5,335 bases of DNA from Promethearchaeota archaeon (GCA_030605895.1 JAUWHL010000213.1:1-5335), one strand, 5' to 3'; positions 1 to 5,210 are shown, counted from the first letter of the stretch. Notes: generated by a model not told the origin, from the sequence alone. Numbers and translations are program-made.

Positions 1-928
1 GAATCCATATCAAAAGAATCGATTCCCAGATAGTATAGATTAGGGCTTGCCATATTACGCCACCCTTAAAAACATCGTAATTTCCACTTTCTAACGCACC
101 CCCTAACAATAAAATGACCGGGGCAATTAAGATCGTGATAAGAGATATGATCCCCCAATGCCGGGCATGTGAACTAGATATCCGGCTAAACCAATCCCCC
201 CTATAAGCTAATACACCACAGTAAAAGCAAAATGTATAATGAACAATATGGGCGAATTGAACAAAAAAGAACCACTCATCTACCGGAAAAACAAGTCGAA
301 CCACGAATGATAGAAAAGATAGAAGACCAATAGAGAGAATTATTACCCTATTAGGAGGAAATTTATCTCGAAATATGTGAATAGATTTTTGTGGGAAATA
401 ACGATCTGTAAGCACTCGGAATGCAATATAAACTCCAGCAAAAATTAATAAAACTAACAAGAACCAAAGATGTCCGAAACTAATTGTAAAATGTGTGTAT
501 TGATACTGTAGGATCTCGAGAAAAGACCAACTCTCCGTGCTATCCACCACAAAGTTCAGTATGATGTACATATTAATCGGAACAATAATAAGAGGAAACA
601 GAGCCAAAGGAATGCCAAGACGGATCAACCGATCTTTGATAAATTTTAGTGGGCCCTTTTCTTCATAGGACCGGGGTGTGAAATACCCCGCCAGCAGAAA
701 GAAGGTTGACATAAAGAAGGATTGATTAATGGCATTAAATAAGGTAAACATGATGGGACTGATGGGATCAGACGCTGCTTCTTTGATTGCCCAACCACCA
801 CTTCCACCGTATGCGATAGCAGCATGGTGCAAAATCACTAAGATCGTTAAAAATATCCGTAATTTATCCAAGTAAAAGAATCTTGTTTTTAAAGTTATTT
901 TCTGTATGTCTTCATGCAGCTGATTCAT
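1..928 (-). CDS. Acyltransferase family 3 membrane protein (partial, C-terminus beyond the window)
   Basis: This is an uninterrupted reading frame of 309 residues from ATG at 928-926 to the left edge; the stop lies outside. It belongs to the Acyl_transf_3 family of multi-pass membrane enzymes, which transfer acyl groups to surface glycans, polysaccharides or other membrane-exposed acceptors. Family marks seen: LDKLRIFLTILVILHHA at 20-36, giving the R-x10-H motif (R24, H35); the second helix with FFMSTFFLLAGYF (71-83); an R-x-x-R motif (R100, R103) before a third helix; and FGHLWFL (151-157). About eight hydrophobic segments are visible (roughly 25-42, 60-82, 102-124, 151-170, 194-214, 220-242, 258-276, 290-309). 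Family members usually have about 350-400 residues, so roughly 50-90 are missing. No ATG or Shine-Dalgarno sequence lies just upstream in frame, and a TATA-like box sits about 30 bases before the ATG. G+C is noticeably higher than in the rest of the window, which may indicate lateral transfer. The acceptor cannot be told from sequence. Confidence 0.92.
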   Translation of the reverse strand, partial: MNQLHEDIQKITLKTRFFYLDKLRIFLTILVILHHAAIAYGGSGGWAIKEAASDPISPIMFTLFNAINQSFFMSTFFLLAGYFTPRSYEEKGPLKFIKDRLIRLGIPLALFPLIIVPINMYIILNFVVDSTESWSFLEILQYQYTHFTISFGHLWFLLVLLIFAGVYIAFRVLTDRYFPQKSIHIFRDKFPPNRVIILSIGLLSFLSFVVRLVFPVDEWFFFVQFAHIVHYTFCFYCGVLAYRGDWFSRISSSHARHWGIISLITILIAPVILLLGGALESGNYDVFKGGVIWQALIYTIWESILLIWI

Positions 929-952
929 CGAAACATCAAAGATTTTAGTGAG

Positions 953-967
953 TAAATATATATTTAA
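953..967 (-). promoter_or_regulatory. Candidate TATA box of the acyltransferase gene
   Basis: The AT-only stretch TAAATATATATTTAA is centred about 32 bases before the ATG at 928. Archaeal TATA boxes lie about 26 bases before the transcription start, so the mRNA would start at or a few bases before the ATG (leaderless). The stretch is nearly palindromic, so its direction is set only by the position of the gene. This rests on position and composition alone. Confidence 0.45.
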
Positions 968-1026
968 ACTTATTTGTTATTTTTAATTGGAATTATATTT
1001 AACGTTGAAGGAGTCCGATTCTTGAA

Positions 1027-1064
1027 ATTCAATATAATATGTTAAATTTTTAATCATATTGAAT
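1027..1064. promoter_or_regulatory. Inverted repeat upstream of the selB TATA box (candidate regulator site)
   Basis: ATTCAATAT at 1027-1035 is matched by its exact reverse complement ATATTGAAT at 1056-1064, with 20 bases between. A smaller AT-only dyad (TTAAATTTTTAA, 1042-1053) lies inside but on a slightly different centre. The right arm ends 7 bases before the candidate selB TATA box, where an archaeal activator or BRE-region regulator would bind. A 9-base perfect repeat in DNA this AT-rich can arise by chance, so this is tentative. Confidence 0.3.
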
Positions 1065-1071
1065 AACAATC

Positions 1072-1081
1072 TATAAATTTA
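1072..1081 (+). promoter_or_regulatory. Candidate TATA box of selB
   Basis: TATAAATTTA is centred about 28 bases before the selB ATG at 1105. There is no Shine-Dalgarno-like GGAGG or GAGGTG between box and ATG (the 20 bases before the ATG are A/T apart from one G). This fits an archaeal promoter giving a leaderless or nearly leaderless mRNA for the selB-Roadblock pair. Confidence 0.5.
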
Positions 1082-1104
1082 TTTCATTTTTAAAATAATT
1101 AAAG

Positions 1105-2523
1105 ATGGATATTGAAAAGAAAATCCCTGTACACATTGGATTGTTTGGACATATCGACTCTGGGAAGACAGCAATAGCAGAAGTACTCAGTGAAATAATT
1201 TCTACAGCAGGAATTGATGCCCATCCGCAAAGTAAGGAACGAGGCATAACTATAGATTTAGGTTTTACCAGTTTTATGCTTGATAAATATTTAATTACAT
1301 TAGTAGATGGTCCTGGTCATGCTGATTTGATAAAAATTAGTGCTTCCTCAGTAGAAATTATTGATTGTGCCTTAGTTGTTATTGATATTAATAAAGGCCC
1401 CCAAGTTCAAACAGGGGAACATCTAATTTTGATTGAATCACTAAATATTAAAAGAATTATTGTTGCTATTAATAAGATTGATATATATTCTGGCGATATT
1501 GATGAAGAATTAAAAAAAATAAGAGAATTTTTCGATTCCACCTATTTTGGTTATGATGTACCAATGTTTGCCGTTTCTGCAAAAGAAAGAGTTGGGTTTG
1601 AAGATCTCAAAAGCGGTATATTAGATACGATAAAATCTTTACATATAGAAAGACATATTAAAGGAGATATTATAATTCCTATTGATCATCATTTCCCAAT
1701 AAAAGGAATAGGAGCAATATTAACTGGTACAATTTTGAGTGGGATATTGAAAGTAAATCAAAATTTAGAAGTTTTGCCTGTAAAGACTTCTGGGCGAGTT
1801 AAAAGCATTCAAATATTCCACCAAAATGTTGAGATTGCTAATGCTGGAGCTAGAGTTGGGATTAATATAAAAGGCTTAGATTTGAAAAAGATTTATCGTG
1901 GTTGTTATGCTACAAGTAACCCTTATGCTTTTGATTATTGTAGTATAATTGAAGTAAAAGTAAATAATAATATATTATTCAAGCCAAAAACTGGTTTTGG
2001 AACTCAAATCCATATTACTATTGGAATGGTAACTACTGCGGGAAATATTTATCCTTATTATGATTTGGATGAAAAAAGAGTTCAAACAACAGTTTCAAAT
2101 AATGATAGGGGCTTTAGGGCAATAATATTATTAAAGGAAAAAGTTTTAATCAGAAAAGAGAAAAATCTTATGCTTCTAAGTCGATTAGATTTACCTCCCA
2201 CTACCTTGAGGATTTTAGGCTCCGCAGAGTTGTTGAAGATATATGAAGAACCACCAGTATTTTACAAATATAAAACAAAAAAAGGATCTATCAAAAATCC
2301 AGATCATCCTCAAGGAATCGTCTGTAATGGCTTGGCACAAAGCGCTATCGGCGCAAAAAAAATGATAGGGAAATCCTTAGAACCTCCTTTCACTAAAATT
2401 TTAGATACATTTGGTACTAAAGGTGCTGTTATCGTGGGTATTAATGGTAACGAAAAAAAGGTAAAGAAAGGGGATCCCGTTTTTCTAAAAGAATTAAGAA
2501 GTTTTCAACTAAAAAACATTTAA
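1105..2523 (+). CDS. selB: Selenocysteine-specific translation elongation factor SelB (archaeal/eukaryotic EFSec type)
   Basis: This cytoplasmic translational GTPase carries Sec-tRNA(Sec) to the ribosome at UGA codons of SECIS-bearing mRNAs. The 472 residues match the usual archaeal SelB length (about 470). All GTPase motifs are present: G1 GHIDSGKT (15-22), G2 with RGITIDLGF (46-54), G3 DGPGH (68-72), G4 NKID (123-126) and G5 SAK (158-160). Domain II begins with IDHHFPIKGIGAILTGTILSG-type sequence (193-213); the D-H-x-F-x-I-K-G pattern in place of the EF-Tu one marks the SelB aminoacyl pocket. Domain III ends with SRLDLPPTTLR (359-369), a stretch I recall nearly unchanged in methanogen SelB. 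The short domain IV carries GLAQS (409-413) and FGTKGAV (436-442) and lacks the winged helices of bacterial SelB. The G1 Ser (DSGKT) and the PQSKERGIT stretch resemble eukaryotic EFSec as I recall it, which fits Asgard lineages. ATG 1105 is chosen because strand one of the G domain follows at once and a TATA box lies 28 bases upstream. It is first in a probable operon with the Roadblock gene. Confidence 0.96.
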   Translation: MDIEKKIPVHIGLFGHIDSGKTAIAEVLSEIISTAGIDAHPQSKERGITIDLGFTSFMLDKYLITLVDGPGHADLIKISASSVEIIDCALVVIDINKGPQVQTGEHLILIESLNIKRIIVAINKIDIYSGDIDEELKKIREFFDSTYFGYDVPMFAVSAKERVGFEDLKSGILDTIKSLHIERHIKGDIIIPIDHHFPIKGIGAILTGTILSGILKVNQNLEVLPVKTSGRVKSIQIFHQNVEIANAGARVGINIKGLDLKKIYRGCYATSNPYAFDYCSIIEVKVNNNILFKPKTGFGTQIHITIGMVTTAGNIYPYYDLDEKRVQTTVSNNDRGFRAIILLKEKVLIRKEKNLMLLSRLDLPPTTLRILGSAELLKIYEEPPVFYKYKTKKGSIKNPDHPQGIVCNGLAQSAIGAKKMIGKSLEPPFTKILDTFGTKGAVIVGINGNEKKVKKGDPVFLKELRSFQLKNI

Positions 2524-2554
2524 ATTCTCTAAAATTAATATTATCTTAACAGAG

Positions 2555-2998
2555 GTGTTTAAAATAGAACAAGCAAAAGATTCTGAAATTGATATCAGCC
2601 AAGATATCCTAGATGAATTAATGCGTGCGTTAGAAAGATTAGAAGCTTCCACAGATTTGGAAGGAACAGCTGTAGTTTCAAAAACTGGGCTAAGAATTGC
2701 GAGTTCTGAAACTGCTGATGTTGTTTGGGATATTTATAGTGCGAGCCCAGCAACATTGATTTCATTAGGAGAAAAGATAAGTCAGGGTTTGCAGCAAGGG
2801 GAATTGAGAGATATTGTAATTCGAGGAACTAAAGGATATACAATAATTCTTGTTGGATCAGCTGATAATAATTTTATGCTATTTACGAACTGCCATAAAG
2901 GATATAAATTGGGGTACTATTTCCATAAGATTCGAAAATCCTTCAGAGAAATGGAACCCGTTTTAAAGAAAATTGAAACAAAAGATATAACATATTAG
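2555..2998 (+). CDS. Roadblock/LC7 domain protein
   Basis: This 147-residue protein is one Roadblock/LC7 domain with a 17-residue N-terminal extension. Family traits seen: a first helix ILDELMRALERLEAST (18-33), the strand-turn-strand GTAVVSKTGLRIASS (37-50), a long central helix (about 63-82, LISLGEKISQGLQQGELRD region), then two strands (DIVIRG and YTIILVGSADNNFMLFTN) and a C-terminal helix (about 122-142). Roadblock proteins form dimers that act as platforms or regulators for small GTPases (MglB with MglA, Ragulator with Rag) and are numerous in Asgard archaea. The start is GTG at 2555; the next in-frame ATG (residue 23) would cut off half of the first helix, so GTG is preferred. No well-spaced Shine-Dalgarno site is present, only AGAG abutting the start. 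It lies 31 bases after selB on the same strand, with no terminator between, so co-transcription is likely. No small Ras-like GTPase gene is in the window, so its partner is unknown. Confidence 0.92.
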   Translation: MFKIEQAKDSEIDISQDILDELMRALERLEASTDLEGTAVVSKTGLRIASSETADVVWDIYSASPATLISLGEKISQGLQQGELRDIVIRGTKGYTIILVGSADNNFMLFTNCHKGYKLGYYFHKIRKSFREMEPVLKKIETKDITY

Positions 2999-3025
2999 TC
3001 TCTATAATTGAGAGTTAGGATGAAA

Positions 3026-3451
3026 TTAAGCATATTTCCAATTAACTGTATCATTATCCATCAAGTAAAAATAATTTGAGGGCATACTTGGTGGAGCATC
3101 ATTATTGATCCAATATATCCATCCTACACCTATCCCATTTATCTCTTCAACAAATATGCCCCAGCCATAATCTTTAATTTTAATATTACAGCAATTAAGC
3201 AAAGCATGATATGCTGTTGTTTCATAATTAGTTAAATTCAAATTTTGAAAGAATTCATTTTCTTTAACTCCAGAATAGTCAATATAAACAGAGATATTTT
3301 CTACTTCGAATTTTTTCTCTCTGTTATCATTATTATTCTGGTTGATATTAGACGGTAATTTAGGAAGAATAACAAAATTAAATAATAGAAGTATTGTAAA
3401 ACTTGATATTGTAATGATGCCAATTATGATGTATTTAACGTTTTTCTTCAT
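3026..3451 (-). CDS. Membrane-anchored DUF4430 domain protein
   Basis: This 141-residue protein begins MKKNVK, followed by a hydrophobic helix (about 7-29) that acts as signal anchor or uncleaved signal; a polar Asn-rich linker (34-46) leads to one extracytoplasmic domain (48-141). The domain fits DUF4430, the transcobalamin-C-terminal-like fold: ISVYIDYSG (53-61) for strand one, TAYHALLN (79-86) for the helix, VEEINGIG (101-108), GWIYWINND (110-118) for the W/N-rich strand pair, and MDNDTVNWKY (131-140) for the last strand. Sequons N52-I-S, N72-L-T and N133-D-T suggest N-glycosylation. An adjacent Cys pair (87-88) is unusual for a secreted domain. DUF4430 has no settled function; relatives bind cofactors or occur as modules in surface proteins. 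It is convergent with the Roadblock gene (27 bases between stops) and follows the putative surface-protein gene on the same strand after 59 bases, so the two may be co-expressed. A signal-peptide rather than anchor reading is possible, since no clear cleavage site is seen. Confidence 0.82.
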   Translation of the reverse strand: MKKNVKYIIIGIITISSFTILLLFNFVILPKLPSNINQNNNDNREKKFEVENISVYIDYSGVKENEFFQNLNLTNYETTAYHALLNCCNIKIKDYGWGIFVEEINGIGVGWIYWINNDAPPSMPSNYFYLMDNDTVNWKYA

Positions 3452-3473
3452 CGCTTAATCTTAAAAAATGAAT

Positions 3474-3481
3474 AAAAAAAA
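3474..3481 (-). terminator. Candidate T-run terminator after the surface-protein gene
   Basis: Eight A on the plus strand give a run of eight T on the minus strand, 30 bases past the stop of the 3511-4305 gene and 23 bases before the DUF4430 ATG. Archaeal termination often needs only such a T-run. In DNA this AT-rich the signal is weak, and the run could also be part of the DUF4430 gene's promoter. Confidence 0.3.
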
Positions 3482-3510
3482 TTATTTTTAATTAAAACTA
3501 TCTTTTGTTT

Positions 3511-4305
3511 TTATTTCTTTCTTTTCAATTTGATTACATATATTATCGATATACTAGCAATAATTCCACAGATTATATATATCTGAAATGATGGGATAGA
3601 TTCTACCTCAGACGGAAAGCTTGGAGCATTTATTAATGTCATTTCAAGAATATAATTCCCAGCACTAGTGTTAGTATATATTAATAATCCTGAAATCTTA
3701 TCGTAGGTAGATATAGTTTTCTGAAATCCTGATTTCTGTTGAAAATTAAATGTAATACGAGCGTCAGTTTCTTCAACATTAACATCAGCTTCCCAAAAAC
3801 CAGATTTATTTTGAGTTTTGGCCTGTTCTTTTAACCCAGATATGTTATTAATAGGAATTAAGAACCCAGATTTAAATTGATTATAACCAAGAGCTAAATT
3901 CGAATCGGCTTCTCCATTTGATACATTATAAAAGGTAGTATTTGTAACTAGATTACCAAATCTATTCTCAATGAATTCCACGTCCACATAACCCATAGGA
4001 CTTTCGAAAAGGTTATAATCATTAGGATGTTTGTCATAAAATCCTGTAAAATTCACTTTAATCTGACCTCCTGGTGTTGTATTTGCACATCCTTTTAATG
4101 TCCAATCCAAACCCCACCATTCAAGACGTTTTGTAGTATTGAATAAAGTCACATTATAAATATAAACTTGATCTAAATCCAAATTTTGGTTGAAATCATC
4201 GGGAATATTTGTTTCTGCCTTCACCATTGGAGTTGAAAAAGTAAATAACAATTGTAGGAGCACTATTGAAACAATAATATATGTAATTTTTTTTTGATTT
4301 TTCAT
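3511..4305 (-). CDS. Putative secreted surface protein with C-terminal membrane anchor (unknown function)
   Basis: I do not recognise a named domain in these 264 residues, but the architecture is clear. An N-terminal signal peptide has basic residues (MKNQKK), a hydrophobic core (7-25) and a probable cleavage site after V28-K29-A30. A mostly beta-type ectodomain (31-235) follows, with nine N-x-S/T sequons (N51, N56, N75, N85, N122, N127, N154, N166, N212), which suggests heavy N-glycosylation. A Pro/Ser-rich stretch (227-239) leads to a C-terminal helix (242-258) and basic tail KLKRKK (259-264). This tripartite tail is like the anchors or sorting tails of Asgard and other archaeal surface proteins. 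The tetrapeptide KSGF occurs three times (145, 167, 191). A segment near the end of the ectodomain (DKISGLLIYTNTSAGNYILEMTL region, 202-224) resembles what I recall from other Lokiarchaeal secreted proteins. A TATA-like box lies about 25 bases before the ATG, and an inverted repeat lies just upstream of that. It may be first in a transcription unit with the DUF4430 gene. Confidence 0.8.
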   Translation of the reverse strand: MKNQKKITYIIVSIVLLQLLFTFSTPMVKAETNIPDDFNQNLDLDQVYIYNVTLFNTTKRLEWWGLDWTLKGCANTTPGGQIKVNFTGFYDKHPNDYNLFESPMGYVDVEFIENRFGNLVTNTTFYNVSNGEADSNLALGYNQFKSGFLIPINNISGLKEQAKTQNKSGFWEADVNVEETDARITFNFQQKSGFQKTISTYDKISGLLIYTNTSAGNYILEMTLINAPSFPSEVESIPSFQIYIICGIIASISIIYVIKLKRKK

Positions 4306-4324
4306 TCTCTTTGTTCAATTCTTT

Positions 4325-4334
4325 TTTTTATATT
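4325..4334 (-). promoter_or_regulatory. Candidate TATA box of the surface-protein gene
   Basis: Read on the minus strand, AATATAAAAA ends about 20 bases and is centred about 25 bases before the ATG at 4305. This spacing would start the mRNA at or close to the ATG. No Shine-Dalgarno sequence is seen in the interval. The inverted repeat at 4351-4382 lies 17 bases further upstream. Confidence 0.45.
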
Positions 4335-4344
4335 GTATTGACAT

Positions 4345-4367
4345 AAATGTATAGGAAAGCTAACCTA
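4345..4367 (-). repeat. 23-base repeat, copy A (inverted relative to 5211-5233)
   Basis: On the minus strand this reads TAGGTTAGCTTTCCTATA followed by CATTT. It matches 5211-5233 on the plus strand at 21 of 23 positions (differences at positions 8 and 19 of the repeat). The core is itself a short dyad, TAGG-N8-CCTA. It ends 10 bases upstream of the TATA-like box of the surface-protein gene, so it may be a regulator site. Alternatively it is the left end of a small element whose right end is the other copy. Confidence 0.5.
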
Positions 4368-4382
4368 GTACAACTTTCCTAT
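4351..4382. repeat. Perfect 9-base inverted repeat (candidate operator or hairpin)
   Basis: ATAGGAAAG at 4351-4359 is the exact reverse complement of CTTTCCTAT at 4374-4382, with 14 bases between. The left arm belongs to repeat copy A. The right arm belongs to a degenerate copy B on the plus strand (4366-4382), which matches the first 17 bases of the repeat at 5211 at 14 positions. The two copies therefore face each other as a symmetrical pair. The position upstream of the surface-protein promoter suggests a dimeric regulator site. A hairpin at the 3' end of read-through transcripts is the alternative. Confidence 0.45.
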
Positions 4383-4498
4383 TTTCAAAAATGATTTTTC
4401 CATTTTTAAAGTTACGAAAAAAGAGTAAATTTATAATCCTAATAATTTGACAAATTAGTAGTTCCTCTTGAAAGAGAAGAGATTGAGATTGTGGAATT
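4383..4498. other. AT-rich spacer without recognisable gene
   Basis: This is most of the 217-base gap between the surface-protein and SRPBCC genes. The longest ATG frame noticed is 19 codons (from 4389 on), with no sign of being real. A weak hairpin is possible (CTCTT at 4465-4469 with AAGAG at 4477-4481). I see no tRNA, promoter or other signal that I could defend. Confidence 0.5.
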
Positions 4499-4506
4499 AA
4501 AAAAAA
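4499..4506 (-). terminator. Candidate T-run terminator of the SRPBCC gene
   Basis: Eight A on the plus strand make a run of eight T on the minus strand, starting 16 bases after the SRPBCC stop codon. It has no strong hairpin before it, as is usual for archaeal T-run terminators. Position and run length support it; the AT-rich background lowers its weight. Confidence 0.4.
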
Positions 4507-4522
4507 TCTTATTTCTTGCTTA

Positions 4523-4987
4523 TTAAGGTAGAGTTTTATCTGTGATTTTATCTTTTAAAACCCGAAGTACTTTAGACCACGCGTTTTTAAAATAATTTCG
4601 AGCTCTTTGCCATTCAGAATCATTTCTCCATCCTGTATGGAATAAATGGATAATTGTTTTATTCGAATCAGAATCATTCTGAGAAAAAAATACAATCACA
4701 TGTGTAAGAGGATCAGCAGAATTCATAAAGGATTCAAAATCGGCGGGTCCCTTCCAATCAAATGAAATAAATTTATCTCTATCAATTCCAGTAATTTTGC
4801 ATCCAATCGTGCTGTTACTTTCTCTATTTTCAGGTACCCAAAAAAGTTCATATTTCCCACCAACTTTAGGATCCACTTCTGCTTTTACTGTTAACCAATT
4901 CTCTAGTAATTCATTTTTTGTAAACATGTTAAAAGCAGTTTCTCTATCGCAATCTATTTCCTCCTTAATTAAAATAATGTTCTCCAT
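4523..4987 (-). CDS. SRPBCC / AHSA1-like (START-like fold) protein
   Basis: These 154 residues form one complete SRPBCC domain of the AHSA1 (Hsp90 ATPase activator C-terminal-like) group, a helix-grip fold with a deep hydrophobic ligand cavity. Seen in order: the first strand and helix with FNMFTKNELLENWL (19-32), the hallmark DPKVGGKYELFW (39-50), KITGIDRDKFISFDWKGP (63-80) for the central strands, LTHVIVFF (94-101), TIIHLFHTGW (110-119), and a long C-terminal helix (about 123-150, with W125, Y131, F132 and W136 lining one face). No signal peptide or membrane segment is present, so it is cytoplasmic. Free-standing members are common in bacteria and archaea; ligands are mostly unknown, and some sit beside ArsR-type regulators, none of which is seen here. 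A TATA-like box about 34 bases before the ATG suggests a monocistronic gene with its own promoter. The gene is bracketed by the two inverted 23-base repeats, which may or may not be meaningful. Confidence 0.92.
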   Translation of the reverse strand: MENIILIKEEIDCDRETAFNMFTKNELLENWLTVKAEVDPKVGGKYELFWVPENRESNSTIGCKITGIDRDKFISFDWKGPADFESFMNSADPLTHVIVFFSQNDSDSNKTIIHLFHTGWRNDSEWQRARNYFKNAWSKVLRVLKDKITDKTLP

Positions 4988-5014
4988 AATAAAACACTAA
5001 AATTCTTTCAACTT

Positions 5015-5027
5015 AAAATTAAATATA
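5015..5027 (-). promoter_or_regulatory. Candidate TATA box of the SRPBCC gene
   Basis: Read on the minus strand, TATATTTAATTTT is centred about 34 bases before the ATG at 4987. An archaeal transcript from it would have a leader of only a few bases. No Shine-Dalgarno sequence is visible before the ATG. Confidence 0.4.
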
Positions 5028-5055
5028 GTGATATTATTTAAAGAGTTTCTTATAA

Positions 5056-5184
5056 ATGCTTTGCAAAGACGAGATATTGAAGAATAATTCAAGAGTGATA
5101 AATGAGTTGATAAATTCTATTTCATTTTTAATGTTAATAAGCATTAAAAGTATACTCTTTCTAATGCCATTATTTGAAGAGTAG
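5056..5184 (+). CDS. Possible small protein of 42 residues (doubtful)
   Basis: ATG at 5056 opens a frame of 42 codons ending in TAG, divergent from the SRPBCC gene. The first 20 residues are polar and helix-like (KDEILKNNSRVINELIN region), and the next 20 (SISFLMLISIKSILFLMPLF region) could form one membrane helix. Nothing in it is recognised. No Shine-Dalgarno site is seen, and a TATA-like stretch about 20 bases upstream is poorly spaced. The AT-rich third-position choice and a 36-codon frame on the opposite strand over the same bases argue that it may be chance. The hairpin at 5141-5167 falls within it. Confidence 0.15.
   Translation: MLCKDEILKNNSRVINELINSISFLMLISIKSILFLMPLFEE
5141..5167. 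repeat. Hairpin-forming inverted repeat
   Basis: GCATTAAAAG at 5141-5150 pairs with CTTT (5157-5160) plus TAATGC (5162-5167), giving a 10-pair stem with one bulged C (5161) and a 6-base loop TATACT. The centre AGTATACT is itself palindromic. No T-run follows on the plus strand. It could be an RNA structure or a protein-binding dyad; its role is unknown. Confidence 0.4.
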
Positions 5185-5210
5185 AAGCTCGGAACTCTGA
5201 AAGAAAATTA

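Noticed and set aside
2999..3025. Terminator between the convergent Roadblock and DUF4430 genes
   Set aside because: The 27 bases contain neither a T-run of five or more on either strand nor a clear hairpin.
3026..3451. Lipoprotein reading of the DUF4430 protein
   Set aside because: There is no Cys after the hydrophobic segment (it ends FVILPKLP), so a lipobox is absent; a plain membrane anchor fits better.
4383..4522. SECIS element or other Sec-related RNA near selB
   Set aside because: I looked in all intergenic stretches for a long stem with the archaeal GAA/A internal loop and for a tRNA-Sec-like cloverleaf and found neither; the only hairpins are short and AT-rich.
4797..5000. Plus-strand open frame of 67 codons
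   Set aside because: It lies almost wholly antisense to the SRPBCC gene, whose family motifs are unmistakable. The frame's protein resembles nothing and has no promoter or ribosome site.
5034..5144. Minus-strand frame of 36 codons
   Set aside because: Low-complexity Ile/Phe/Asn-rich product, overlapping the opposite-strand 42-codon frame and the SRPBCC promoter; typical of chance frames in AT-rich DNA.
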